DNA of 64,000 nucleotides from Sambucus nigra (Eukaryota > Streptophyta > Magnoliopsida > Dipsacales > Adoxaceae). The notes beneath the pieces are model-generated. The model was not told the DNA's origin and searched no databases. It worked only from the letters and a program-made list of their open reading frames with translations. How positions within the stretch are numbered: the stretch's first letter is position 1; each line of letters starts with the position of its first letter. The stretch is taken from the NCBI GenBank assembly GCA_949130495.1, contig OX422217.1, forward strand, positions 544,365,137 to 544,429,136, read 5' to 3'. The position numbers and the translations under genes were made by a program. Positions 46,101-57,942 of the stretch are shown in pieces.

Positions 46101-46347
46101 TCATTGGGAAAATGGAGACTTGAGGACTGTTATGCGATTTGATAACGAGCCTAACGGTTAGCATTAAGACCTACGTTGAGTTGAGTTCTTTGGTGACCGC
46201 TCTTGTGAAAGGAAGTACGATGATTTCCTAAGGGTTTAGGATTTAGATAGCCCAGCTTTGAAGGATCCCTGTGACTTAGAGTAAGGATTGATAAAGGAAT
46301 TAACGAATTAAAAAATTTGAGGACGAAATTCACTAAGGACGGAAGAA
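43159..46347 (+). pseudogene. Decayed interior of gypsy A
   Basis: 3.2 kb with no frame above about 62 codons. The only coding echo I trust is near the end, where TTTGAGGACGAAATTC corresponds to the FEDEI ending of Tekay/Del pol. The rest is too mutated or deleted to read by eye. It contains a (TA)n run at 43,692-43,716. Confidence 0.5.
43692..43716. repeat. (TA)n microsatellite
   Basis: A 25-base TA run in the gypsy A interior. Confidence 0.9.
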
Positions 46348-46401
46348 TCTAACACTTACCCCCGCGATTTTTAACATACCCGTGTAATTTGGTAACTTAG
46401 T
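46348..46401 (+). repeat. Gypsy A 3' LTR, first fragment
   Basis: TCTAACACTTACC opens it (TG mutated to TC), then CCCGTGTAATTTGGTAACTT, parallel to 39,634-39,690. It is cut at 46,401 by gypsy B. Confidence 0.7.
46397..46401. repeat. Target site duplication of gypsy B, left copy (TTAGT)
   Basis: Exact match to 57,150-57,154 on the other side of the element. Confidence 0.85.
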
Positions 46402-49349
46402 TGTGACACCCCGACTAATTAAATACCGGGTAGCTACTCCTTTATTAAATCAATTCAAAATGTCAAGTTGGTTCAGTTAATAGCATCACTGTCGAAAACG
46501 TTTTAAAGATTACTAACCACCTAGTATTTAAAAAGTAAGTGCCAAATTTTAAGTTAAGTCTGATTATCATGCAATAAGAGAATAATGGAAGAACAACATA
46601 ATCCATTCACCATAATGAAGTAATGAAATAACCAACAATAATAATAATAATCCGGAGGAAAACTCCTCACAACAATCCCAACAAATGTAAATAATACTAC
46701 AAGTCTGAATCTTGAATAATTACATGCCAAAAGTCTGAATACTGAAATAAAGAAATATCTCTAAAAGAAATGGGCGACATGCCCTACAACTGATAACTGA
46801 TAAATATCAAGTCAAGATAGATGAAGCGTCTACAAGCAAAGTCCTGTAACTTCCACAAACAGCTACAGCTCGTCACCTGAATGATAATCCTATGCATGGT
46901 GTCCTTGTGGCTGGGCACCTAAAATGGTTTTTACAAAAAATAGATTTGAAAGCAAATGGGTCAGAGCCCGAAAGTGGAAAACATTTTGAAAACAGCAAGT
47001 GTTTTAATAACATTAAAACATTAAATGCAAAATACATGTTAGGATGTGCACTCACATGAAATTGTCACCTCTCGACTACATGTGCACTCCTAACGTACAT
47101 TACCCACCTAAAAGACACATATATCTAACCAAAACGTAATAAGTTCTACCTCTTACTACTCGATTCCCATATTACATTCTAACGTTACCAAATAAATAGA
47201 GGGCTTTACTTAAACTCAGATTCTCAATATGTCATACATTTCACTATTGGTTAACCCGTTATGTTTTCTCAAAACAATACCATAATTTTATTCACAATAT
47301 TAACATGAAAGTTCCCATTAATTAAGTGTATATTTTCACATCATAAATATACAATACAAGCACCCCGAGAACTAGCTGCGGTGTACACATACTCTGCTAT
47401 CCATCCCGGTACATCACGTACATAAGGATCACGCATTCCGAATCTCTCAGGAATCGTTCAGATAACAACATCACAAATAATGGAGGCAAACACAGTCACA
47501 TCACATGGGTCACGCACATACATGCGCTCCCAGGATCAGCAGACTTATTAACATCCCAATAAGTCCTTCTCTGACCTATGTTCATCGAGGTAACCAGTCT
47601 AAATCCGGGCAACACAAGGATTAGAGGGCCCTAAGCGAACGCAAACCTCCCGTGATAGCAAGTATGGTAGGTATGTCATACACATAAAATCAATACATAT
47701 ACTAGGTATGCACACGTCTTAGTAATCACCATAATATATTGGTACATATCTCTTCTCGTACTGACATATAATACTACACCATTTATATGTTCCCGGTAAA
47801 TATAATTAATTAGGCCGTCAATAGCTCACATCGTAATGGACACTCACGTCCTACTTCATATTTTCCCTTGGGTTCAAACTACACTTCTAGGTTTGACTCC
47901 TCATTATATCCCAAACATCCCAAGTATATCAATTACTTATCAAGGAAAGGCTATCTCTACCTATACACAAGGTTACGGGGCACTCGGGATCAAAATAGGC
48001 TAAAAAGCCTAAACTGTCAACTCGTTCGAAGTCTCGTTCGAACGAGGTTGTTCGAACGAGACTTCGTTCGAACGAACTGAGTCTTCTAACGAGATCTTGT
48101 TCGAACGAAGTGGGCTTTCTAACGAGATATCGTTCGAACGAACTCATCGAACGAACTTCACCCTCGTTAGAAGTCAATGGTCAACTCGTTCGAACGAGGT
48201 CGTTCGAACGACCTGGGCAGGTCTTCTAACGAGCGACCAGATTCGAGCCCAGATTCCTTACTTTCATTTTCCCCATCTCTCTACACCTCAAATCTCATCC
48301 AAACATCAATCTAACAATTGTTTAAGGTTCCTAATCGTCCCTAAACATCCTTAGGTCACATATTAACATGTTTGGGGGTGTTAATTCATCCTAACATCAT
48401 TCAAATATCAAATCTCTACATATTTTCCCCAATTTCAAACACATGAACCCTAGAATTTATAAATCATCTAGAAGTTTAATTAAATCCGTTTTTGGTTTCA
48501 TACTAATTGTAATATCATCCGAATAATCATCAACTACAAATCTACATGCAATTTCCTCATCAAGAATGTAATTCTTATTTCCAATTTAATGGGTTTTTCA
48601 TTAACTCCCAAGAACAAATCAGATTTTTGTCAATTCCTACACATGGAAGAAACATTCTCTATAAAAACGAAATTAAATCACTTGCCTTAATGGTAACTCT
48701 GGATTTGATGACGAATTTGATGAATGGATTTCTCTCCTCTGCAGATTTCTCCTCTCCTCTCTCTCTACAAGCTTTCTTCTCCAAAGTTAATGGTGGCTAT
48801 GGAGGCTAGGGTTTGTGCTTTTGAAATTCTTAAGAACAACTTTCAATAACCTCCGTAGTCTGTTTGGGTATTAGTGGGCTTAGTGGGTTAATGCCTAATC
48901 AGATATAAATTCCCAATTTTCGTAGCTTTTAATTCCTCAAAATTCAAAATTACCAAACTACCCTTATACGTTGCCGGTATGGCCTAAAAATACCCCGGGA
49001 CCCAAACCAAACCCCCGGCTAGTGTTTTCTGACTATTTCGACCCTTCCGGACGCTTTGGCGCACTCAAAATGACCATACGGTTAATAGAAATAAAATTCA
49101 CTTTTTAATTCTCATAATTATATACCATGACGCGACTGTCACACGCGTCTCAACTAAATTTCCAAATTGCCGTATTTCAATCTCACGACAAATTCCATAA
49201 TTCAAAATTTATATATAGACATATATGCACATATAATCAAATACCAACTTGCATCTCGCTAGTATTTTAACCCGAATTAATTTCCAATTAATACGCATTT
49301 AATTAATTAATCCCATAAAATAAATATCACAAAAATACGGGGTATTACA
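46402..49349 (-). repeat. Gypsy B 3' LTR
   Basis: 2,948 bp. In plus orientation it opens TGTGACACCCCGACTAATTA and closes ACGGGGTATTACA. It is nearly identical to 54,201-57,149, with roughly three dozen differences counted by eye (about 1.2%). It contains the TTCGAACG palindrome cluster at 48,021-48,235. Confidence 0.95.
48021..48235. repeat. TTCGAACG palindrome cluster, 3' LTR of gypsy B
   Basis: Eight TTCGAA cores, mostly within CTCGTTCGAACGAG-like palindromes, in about 215 bp, interleaved with CTTCTAACGAG words. Confidence 0.85.
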
Positions 49350-49350
49350 T

Positions 49351-49363
49351 ACTCCCCCCCTAA
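49351..49363 (-). promoter_or_regulatory. Gypsy B polypurine tract
   Basis: The minus strand reads TTAGGGGGGGAGT next to the 3' LTR. Confidence 0.85.
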
Positions 49364-49391
49364 TAACTGAATTTCGTCCCGAAATTCGGAA

Positions 49392-52300
49392 CTAGAAAGT
49401 ACCTGGTAAGAACAACTCTGGATAACGTTCGCGCATCTCATCCTTGCGCTCCCATGTGGACTCCTCGACATTATGATATCGCCACTGAACACGCACTAAC
49501 GGAACTATCTTTGACCGCAGTTTCCGCTCACTTTGGTCCAAAATAGCAATCGGCCCCTCCTCGTAGGAGCTATCCGGTTGGAGATCGATCTCCTCCAAAG
49601 CAATATGAGTATGAGCCAAATTGTCTCTAAGATATTTCCTTAGCGAGGAAATATGAAATACATCGTGAATCCGATGCAAATGCTCCGGTAATCCAAGTCT
49701 ATACGCAACCGGTCCAATCCGCTCAATAATAGGAAATGGTCCCACATATCTCGGTGCCAACTTCCCTTTCTTCCCGAAACGCATAATCCCCTTCATAGGA
49801 GATACTCTGAGCAAAACTTGGTCCCCCACTTGGAACTCCCTGAAGAACCTCTTCGCATCAGCATAGCTCTTCTGCCTGTCTTGAGCTACCCGAATGCGAC
49901 TCCGAATCAATTCTATCCTCGCCGAAGTATCCTGAATTACTTCCGGCCCAAGTAGTTTGTTGTCCCCCACCTCCAACCAACAAGCTGGGGAACGACAAGG
50001 TCTACCGTACAACGCCTCAAATGGAGCCATGCCAATGGTGAACTGGTAGGAGTTGTTGTAAGCAAACTCCACCAGTGGAATATACTGCTCCCATCCACCC
50101 CCAAAATCAATGATACTCATCCGTAGCATGTCCTCCAACATCTGGTTTGTACGCTCCGTTTGCCCATCAGTCTGCGGGTGATACGCCGTACTCAACCGCA
50201 ATTCCGTGCCCATGGCCTTCTGAAAACTCTCCCAAAACCGTGAAACAAATATCTTATCTCGGTCAGACACGATATTTAAGGGCACACCGTGAAGTCTCAC
50301 TATCTCTGCAATAAAGAGCTGGGCATACTGTCCCGTAGTGTAGTCTGTCCTTACGGGTAGAAAATGAGCGACTTCGGTCAACCTGTCCACAATTACCGAA
50401 ATGGATTCGTGACCCCTCTGTGACGTAGGCAATCCCGTGATAAAGTCCATGGATATGCTCTCCCACATCCACATCGGGACCTCCAACAGCTGTAGCAGTC
50501 CTGCCGGTCTCTGATGATCCACTTTTACTAGCTGACAAGTGGCGTATTTAGAAACAAACTCGGCAATATCTCTCTTCATCCCGCTCCACCAATACTGTCG
50601 TCTCATGTCTTGGTACATTTTGTCCCCACCGGGATGTACCGCGAACCGTGAGCCGTGCGACTTGGCCATCACCTCATGCCGTAATTCCTCTCCTTCCGGA
50701 ACTACTAATCTCCCATTGAAGCGTAATCCCCCGTCTGAGCTAACGGTATAGGACTCGGCTCCCTCTGCTAGTAATCGAACTATCTGCTCCTGACAGAACG
50801 AGTCATCTGCTTGTGCCTTTACCACTCTCGTGACAATCTGCGGCGTAATAGTCATTACCGACATGAATGATCGGGCCACTTCATCCTGGTGTCCCAATTC
50901 TTTCCACTTGGCCTTCCACACCTCTGTCACTTCATCTGCTGGCCTACGGATCAACGCGTCTGCTACCACGTTAGCCTTCCCCGGGTCATACTGGATATCA
51001 AACTGGTAGTCCTTCACAAACTCAAGCCACCTTCGCTGCCGCATATTCAACTCCTTTTGCGTGAATAGGTACTGTAGGGACTTGTGGTCTGTGAACAATC
51101 GAAACTTCTCCCCCAAAAGATAATGTCTCCATATTCGAAGGGCAAATACAACCGCCGCCAACTCCAAGTCATGAGTGGGGTAGTTCTTCTTGTGAGGCTT
51201 TAGCTTACGGGAAGCATAAGCTATGGTCTGACTCTCCTGCTGCAATACACCTCCAAGTCCTTGTAAGGACGCATCGGTGTAGACTAGATACTCAACTCCC
51301 GGTATCGGCAATGCTAACATAGGTACTGAGGTCAACTTATCCTTCAACTCATCGAATGCCAACTGACAGGCATCACTCCAGATGAACGGCACACCTTTAC
51401 GAGTCAGATGTGTCAAAGGACCTGCTATCTTCACGAATCCCCGAATGAACCTCCTGTAGTATCCTGCTAAACCCAAGAAACTACGGATCTCCGTTGGTGT
51501 CGTGGGCTGTCCCCACTCTCTCACCATGGATACCTTCCCCGGATCAACAGATATCCCCCGGTCGGAAATAATATGTCCCAAAAACTGGACCTCCTTCAGC
51601 CAAAACTCGCATTTCTCATATTTTGCATACAACTCGTTCTGACGTAGTGTCTGCAAAACTTGTTTCAAATGCTCGGCGTGCTCCTCCTCTGTCTAGGAGT
51701 AAACCAGAATATCATCGATGAAGACAATGACAAACTGATCTAGGAAATCCCTGAACACTCTGTTCATAAAGTCCATAAACACTGTTGGAGCGTTGGTCAA
51801 ACCAAAAGGCATAACCCAAAACTCGTAAGAACCATATCTCGACAAGAACGCAGTCTTCGAGACATCCTCCTCCCTGATACGCAACTGATGGTATCCCGAT
51901 CTCAAATCAATCTTTGAGAAGAAAGAAGCTCCTCTCAATTGGTCGAATAAGTCATCGATTCGAGGCAACGGATACTTATTCCGTATCGTGACCTTATTCA
52001 ACTCTCTGTAGTCCACACACAATCTCAGTGAACCATCTCTCTTCTTTACGAACAACACAGGGTCACCCCACGGCGAAGTACTCCTCCTTATAAACCCCTG
52101 ACCCAACAACTGCTCAATCTGATCCCGTAACTCTCTCATCTCAACTGGAGCCATACGGTACGGTGAGCGTGCTATAGGTCTCGTACCTGGTAATAAGTCT
52201 ATAACAAAGTCTATCTCTCGACTGGGGGGTAGGCCTGGTATCTCCTGAAACACATCAGAATACTCCCTGACAACTGGAATCGAATCTAAAGGAATCACAA

Positions 52301-52784
52301 CCTCCTTAGAGGTATCCTCCTCTAGGTAATACAAATGAGCGGTCGAGCCTCCCTCTGGGCGAGGCATCACCACTACAAACATCTCTTGCCCCGGAATGGC
52401 AAAAACAATGCTCCCACCGAAGCAATCAATCATGGCTCTATAATCAGCGAGCCAATCCATACCGATAATCACATCGTGAACATGCATATCTAATACCAAC
52501 ATATCTGCAGGTAATACCAGACTACCAATCTCTACCCCCACTCCCCGGCATATAAAGAAAATAAGTGACCCACTCCCCAATGGTGAGTCTACACACGTCA
52601 CTGTGCTCTCTGCCGTAGCTAACAACCCTAAGGCTTTCGCAAAATGTGTAGCTATAAAGCAATGTGTTGCCCCCGTATCAAACAAAACCCGACCCATAGT
52701 ACCATGGATAGGAAACGTACCCTCAATAGCGGGTGGTGTATGCGGAGTTGCTGCCTGGTGGACGTTATAGCCACGTCCATACTA
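49392..52784 (-). pseudogene. Gypsy B pol: protease, RT, RNase H, integrase, chromodomain
   Basis: Near-intact Tekay/Del pol in one frame, broken only by TAG at 52,782-52,784 (upstream edge) and 51,693-51,695. Order: aspartic protease [12 protein letters not shown] with [10 protein letters not shown] with [13 protein letters not shown], the TAG falling just after this box; RNase H with [26 protein letters not shown] and [10 protein letters not shown]; integrase with [20 protein letters not shown] and [11 protein letters not shown] (D, D, E intact). In the integrase zinc finger the usual CxxC reads YATC, so one Cys is lost. The C-terminus [19 protein letters not shown] is a chromoviral chromodomain. 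It would copy and integrate the element; here the stops should abolish translation past each site. Confidence 0.93.
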
Positions 52785-54016
52785 TAACTGTCCCTGCTGT
52801 ACAGGAACTGCTGGAATGGCTGGAAGAGCTGGCACCTGGGCTGGAGCTGGGAGGGCTGGTGGAAAAAGTGGCCTCTGTGGCTCATGTCGAGCACCCTGCT
52901 GCTGCTGCGGGGCCCTGCCCCTATCAGGACAGTCCTGGCGTTTATGGCTAGTCTTGCCACAAACAAAACACTTCCCGGGAAAGTTCCCCCCTCTCGGTCC
53001 CTGCTGCCCCCGGCCCTGGTGGCCGTTACCATTCCTCCACTGGCCCTGCTGAAACTGATGCTGACCATTCTGACCCTGCTGGTTCTGATGACCGTTCAGA
53101 CCCTGATGGCCCTGTCGGAAACCTCCCTGTCCGTGCCTGAAATTTTTGGACCTGAACCTCTTGTGATCCCCCTGCTGGGTACCCTGATCACCCTGTCTCT
53201 GCCCCTGAACAGATTGTGCCCCACTGGCACCATTTCCCCCAGTCCTGCCCTAATGGTTGGACTCTCCCGATCGCTTGCCCTCGGTCATGTGAAAGCGGTG
53301 ATCCTGGCAATGGAGCAATGCAGCGTTAACCACATCAGAATAAGTGGCTAACGAGAGGTTCCCTAACAAGTGCTGACGAATCCTCCATGTCAATCCGTCC
53401 GTGAATTTCTGTATCTTCTTCTCCTCAGTCGGTATCTCATCCGGAACAATGTTCAGAAGATCAGTAAATTCGGCCTCGTACTCGGCCACAGTCTTACCCT
53501 CCTGCTTGAGGCTCATCAACTTCCTCCTCATCTCCGTGTGAACAGCCGACGAAAAGTACTTGCGGTCAAACCGCACCCAAAACTCCTGAATGGTGAGAGT
53601 ATCCCTCTCCTCTACGGTGGTAATAGACTCCCACCACTGCAGTGCAGATCCCACTAGCTTAAAATAGCTAGTATCTGCTTCTGGACATCTTTGCACTCAT
53701 ACATCCTCAAGTGCTGCTGTATATCCTTCCTCCACTGACTCGAAACTACCACATCGGAGCTACCTGCGAACTCCGGAGGGTGTGCTTTTTGAAAATCATC
53801 ACGTACACGTTCCCAAGCAGACGGGAATGCATGAGCCTGAACTGGCGCGGTTATCGGCGCCTGAGGTGGTGCCTGCTGAACTACGGCAAGTGCGGCATTT
53901 ACCGCCTGAGCCACTATGGCTGCAACCTCTGCGGCATTCATCGTGCCCTGAACTGGCGCGGGCTGCGGTTCTGGCATCGCATCCCTGGGAACCCTTTGTG
54001 CACGTCGTGGAGGCAT
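52785..54016 (-). pseudogene. Gypsy B gag
   Basis: ATG at 54,016 (MPPRRAQRVPRD) opens the gag-pol. An Ala/Gln/Pro-rich N-terminus precedes the capsid domain: FAGSSDVVVSSQWRKDIQQH, then WWESITTVEERDTLTIQEFW and SLKQEGKTVAEYEAEFTDL. A one-base deletion near 53,680-53,690 shifts the frame after MYECKDV. A TAG at 53,250-53,252 follows ESNH. A Gly/Gln-rich linker then leads to a canonical zinc knuckle CFVCGKTSHKRQDC (about 52,930-52,970). From 53,696 onward the frame is the same as pol, so gag and pol form one polyprotein, as in Tekay/Del. Confidence 0.9.
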
Positions 54017-54180
54017 CTGAAATAAAATTGAAGTTTATAAGTTCGCAGTTATAAACTTAAATTAGCTGAAGAACGTAGCATAAACAAGAGAATACAACAG
54101 TCCTAAAATATAGGGCTCTATATCAAAGAAAGCTCAACGGAAAACATAATAAGCCGTTCAGATCCTAAAGGACACTAGAA

Positions 54181-54198
54181 CCTGATGCTCTGATACCA
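54181..54198 (-). promoter_or_regulatory. Gypsy B primer binding site, tRNA-iMet
   Basis: The minus strand reads TGGTATCAGAGCATCAGG two bases from the 5' LTR, complementary to initiator Met-tRNA. Confidence 0.9.
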
Positions 54199-54200
54199 CA

Positions 54201-57149
54201 TGTGACACCCCGACTAATTAAATACCGGGTAGCTACTCCTTTATTAAATCAATTCAAAATGTCAAGTTGGTTCAGTTAATAGCATCACTGTCGAAAACGT
54301 TTTAAAGATTACTAACCACCTAGTATTTAAAAAGTAAGTGCCAAATTTTAAGTTAAGTCTGATTATCATGCAATAAGAGAATAATGGAAGAACAACATAA
54401 TCCATTCACCATAATGAAGTAATGAAATAACCATTAATAATAATAATAATCGGGAGGAAAACTCCTCACAACAATCCCAACAAATGTAAATAATACTACA
54501 AGTCTGAATCTTGAATAATTACATGCCAAAAGTCTGAATACTGAAATAAATGAAATATCTCTAAAAGAAATGGGCGACATGCCCTACAACTGATAACTGA
54601 TAAATATCGAGTCAAGATAGATGAAGCGTCTACAAGAAAAGTCCTGTAACTTCCACAAACAGCTACAGCTCGTCACCTGAATGATAATCCTATGCATGGT
54701 GTCCTTGTGGCTGGGCACCTAAAATGGTTTTTACAAAAAATAGATTTGAAAGCAAATGGTTCAGAGCCCGAAAGTGGAAAAAATTTTGAAAACAGCAAGT
54801 GTTTTAATAACATTAAAACATTAAATGCAAAATACATGTTAGGATGTGCACTCACATGAAATTGTCACCTCTCGACTACATGTGCACTCCTAACGTACAT
54901 TACCCACCTAAAAGACACATATATCTAACCAAAACGTAATAAGTTCTACCTCTTACTACTCGATTCCCATATTACATTCTAACGTTACCAAATAAATAGA
55001 GGGCTTTACTTAAACTCAGATTCTCAATATGTAATACATTTCACTACTGGTTAACCCGTTATGTTTTCTCAAAACAATACCATAATTTTATTCACAATAT
55101 TAACATGAAAGTTCCCATTAATTAAGTGTATATTTTCACTTCATAAATATACAATACAAGCACCCCGAGAACTAGCTGCGGTGCACACATACTCTGCTAT
55201 CCATCCCGGTACATCACGTACATAAGGATCACGCATTCCGAATCTCTCAGGAATCGTTCAGATAACAACATCACAAATAATGGAGGCGAACACAGTCACA
55301 TCACATGGGTCACGCACATACCTGCGCTCCCACGATCAGCAGACTTATCAACATCCCAATAAGTCCTTCTTTGACCTATCTTCATCTAGATAACCAGTCT
55401 AAATCCGGGCAACACAAGGATTAGAGGGCCCTAAGCGAACGCAAACCTCCCGTGATAGCAAGTATGGTAGGTATGTCATACACATAAAATCAATACATAT
55501 ACTAGGTATGCACACGTCTTAGTAATCACCATAATATATTGGTACATATCTCTTCTCGTACTAACATACAATACTACACCATTTATATGTTCCCGGTTAA
55601 TATAATTAATTAGGCCGTCAATAGCTCACATCGTAATGGACACTCACGTCCTACTTCATATTTTCCCTTGGGTTCAAACTACACTTCTAGGTTTGGCTCC
55701 TCATTATATCCCAAACATCCCAAGTATATCAATTACTTATCAAGGAAAGGCTATCTCTACCTATACACAAGGTTACGGGGCACTCGGGATCAAAACAGGC
55801 TAAAAAGCCTAAACTGTCAACTCGTTCGAAGTCTCGTTCGAACGAGGCTGTTCGAACGAGACTTCGTTCGAACGAACTGAGTCTTCTAACGAGATCTCGT
55901 TCGAACGAAGTGGGCTTTCTAACGAGATATCGTTCGAACGAACTCATCGAACGAACTTCACCCTCGTTAGAAGTCAATGGTCAACTCGTTCGAACGAGGT
56001 CGTTCGAACGACCTGGGCAGGTCTTCTAACGAGCGACTAGATTCGAGCCCAGATTCCTTACTTTCATTTTCCCCATCTCTCTACACCTCAAATCTCATCC
56101 AAACATCAATCTAACAATTTTTTAAGGTTCCTAATCGTCCCTAAACATCCTTAGGTCACATATTAACATGTTTGGGGGTGTTAATTCATCCTAACATCAT
56201 TCAAATATCAAATCTCTACATATTTTCCCCAATTTCAAACACATGAACCCTAGAATTTATAAATCATCTAGAAGTTTAATTAAATCCGTTTTTGGTTTCA
56301 TACTAATTGTAATATCATCCGAATAATCATCAACTACAAATCTACATGCAATTTCCTCATCAAGAATGTAATTCCTATTTCCAATTTAATGGGTTTTTCA
56401 TTAACTCCCAAGAACAAATCAGATTTTTGTCAATTCCTACACATGGAAGAAACATTCTCTATAAAAACGAAATTAAATCACTTGCCTTAATGGTAACTCT
56501 GGATTTGATGACGAATTTAATGAATGGATTTCTCTCCTCTGCAGATTTCTCCTCTCCTCTCTCTCTACAAGCTTTCTTCTCCGAAGTTAATGGTGGCTAT
56601 GGAGGCTAGGGTTTGTGCTTTTGAAATTCTTAAGAACAACTTTCAATAACCTCCGTAGTCTGTTTGGGTATTAGTGGGCTTAGTGGGTTAATGCCTAATC
56701 AGATATAAATTCCCAATTTTCGTAGCTTTTAATTCCTCAAAATTCAAAATTACCAAACTACCCTTATACGTTGCCGGTATGGCCTAAAAATGCCCCGGGA
56801 CCCAAACCAAACCCCCGGCTAGTGTTTTCTGACTATTTCGACCCTTCCGGACGCGTTGGCGCACTCAAAACGACCATACGGTTAATAGAAATAAAATTCA
56901 CTTTTTAATTCTCATAATTATATACCATGACGCGACTGTCACACGCGTCTCAACTAAATTTTCAAATTGCCGTATTTCAATCTCACGACAAATTCCATAA
57001 TTCAAAATTCATATATAGACATATATGCACATATAATCAAATACCAACTCTCATCTCGCTAGTATTTTAACCCGGATTAATTTCCAATTAATACGCATTT
57101 AATTAATTAATCCCATAAAATAAATATCACAAAAATACGGGGTATTACA
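54201..57149 (-). repeat. Gypsy B 5' LTR
   Basis: 2,949 bp, the same ends as 46,402-49,349. On the minus strand it runs TGTAATACCCCG to GGGGTGTCACA. Confidence 0.95.
55821..56035. repeat. TTCGAACG palindrome cluster, 5' LTR of gypsy B
   Basis: Counterpart of 48,021-48,235 in the other LTR, with a few base differences (for example GATCTCG for GATCTTG). Confidence 0.85.
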
Positions 57150-57154
57150 TTAGT
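57150..57154. repeat. Target site duplication of gypsy B, right copy (TTAGT)
   Basis: Exact partner of 46,397-46,401. Confidence 0.85.
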
Positions 57155-57745
57155 ATGACCCACTTGGGATTTAGACTAGGTAAGATGGATCATGGGTTAA
57201 ATTTTGGTAATGTAGTGGCCTTGGTATGATTAAACTAAATTTGTATTGCATAAAATTCTTATGCGGAATTATGGTTATTGTTCGAACGAGTGGCCACATT
57301 GTTTGAACGAGGAAAGGCTCCTGTCATTCAAACGAGGTTTGAATGACCATCGGCAAGGACCTGAATGATTTCCGTCATTCTCTAAAATCATGTTGGAACG
57401 CCCCATTTGTACGAGGTACGTTGTTGTTCGAATGAGGGGTAGCTTCATGTTTGAACGAGCTGGTGTCTGACCTATTATAGCCTACTTTTGACTCTCATTG
57501 GAACTCTCATTCGAATGAGAAGGAATCTCTTTCGAATGAGGTCAAAAGTCATTCGATGGAGTGGACGAAAATCAAAAAAATTTGCACATTTTAATGTGTT
57601 GTTCCGACTTGGATCATTAGATCGAATGAGCTGTCAAGCTCCCAACAGCTTAGATCAGATCTTGGGTCAAATCTTGGTTAGAAATTGGATAAAAGGTTAG
57701 GTTTAGGGGAATTTTAGGACTTAACCCTTAGGTTTTAGGGGATAC
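57155..57745 (+). repeat. Gypsy A 3' LTR, second fragment, truncated
   Basis: Continues the LTR after gypsy B: CCACTTGGGATTTAGACTAG, GGTAAGATGGATCATGGG, the TTCGAACGAG-like cluster (57,262-57,560) and GACTTAACCCTTAGG, parallel to 39,690-40,260. It ends abruptly before the (TC)n region. Confidence 0.75.
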
Positions 57746-57942
57746 GCCAATATGGTGCATATCGTAAATATGGTGCATACTGATATACCCCATGAAGGTC
57801 TCTTGGTGTAATTTAAAAAATAATTAACTATGACAACCCATATTTTCCATGTAAACGTTGACCACGCAATGATACACCAAAGATGGGGATTATTTAAGAA
57901 TTTATACCATTCTTCACATAAAACTGTAAAATAAAGTTGTAA
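57746..57942. repeat. Fragment of the LTR family also present at 29,440
   Basis: CATATCGTAAATATGGTGCA and GATATACCCCAT-AAGGT recur here and at 29,443-29,520. The remaining bases up to the LINE poly(T) hold no gene. Confidence 0.6.

Larger units (their letters stand above)
46402..57149 (-). mobile_element. Gypsy B: young Tekay-type chromovirus
   Basis: A complete left-facing LTR retrotransposon of 10.75 kb with 2.95-kb LTRs, tRNA-iMet primer site, gag-pol with a C-terminal chromodomain, polypurine tract and TTAGT target duplication. It is inserted inside the 3' LTR of gypsy A. Chromodomain-bearing elements target heterochromatin, which fits the nested setting. Confidence 0.95.
39634..57745 (+). 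mobile_element. Gypsy A: old Tekay-type element, split by gypsy B
   Basis: Right-facing: 5' LTR, primer site at 43,140, a decayed interior ending TTTGAGGACGAAATTC, then the start of a 3' LTR at 46,348. That 3' LTR is interrupted at 46,402 by gypsy B and continues at 57,155-57,745, where it is truncated. The restored LTR order matches 39,634-40,260 of the 5' LTR. Confidence 0.75.

Noticed and set aside
43159..46347. Possible host gene in the gypsy A interior
   Set aside because: No frame exceeds about 62 codons, and both ends are fixed by retrotransposon signals (primer site, FEDEI-like pol end).
47868..48809. Short open frames inside the gypsy B LTRs (repeated at 55,668-56,609)
   Set aside because: They cross palindromic LTR sequence, overlap on both strands and resemble no protein. 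They are LTR noncoding sequence.
52733..53351. Plus-strand open frames over gypsy B gag
   Set aside because: They are shadows of the Gly/Gln-rich gag linker on the opposite strand.
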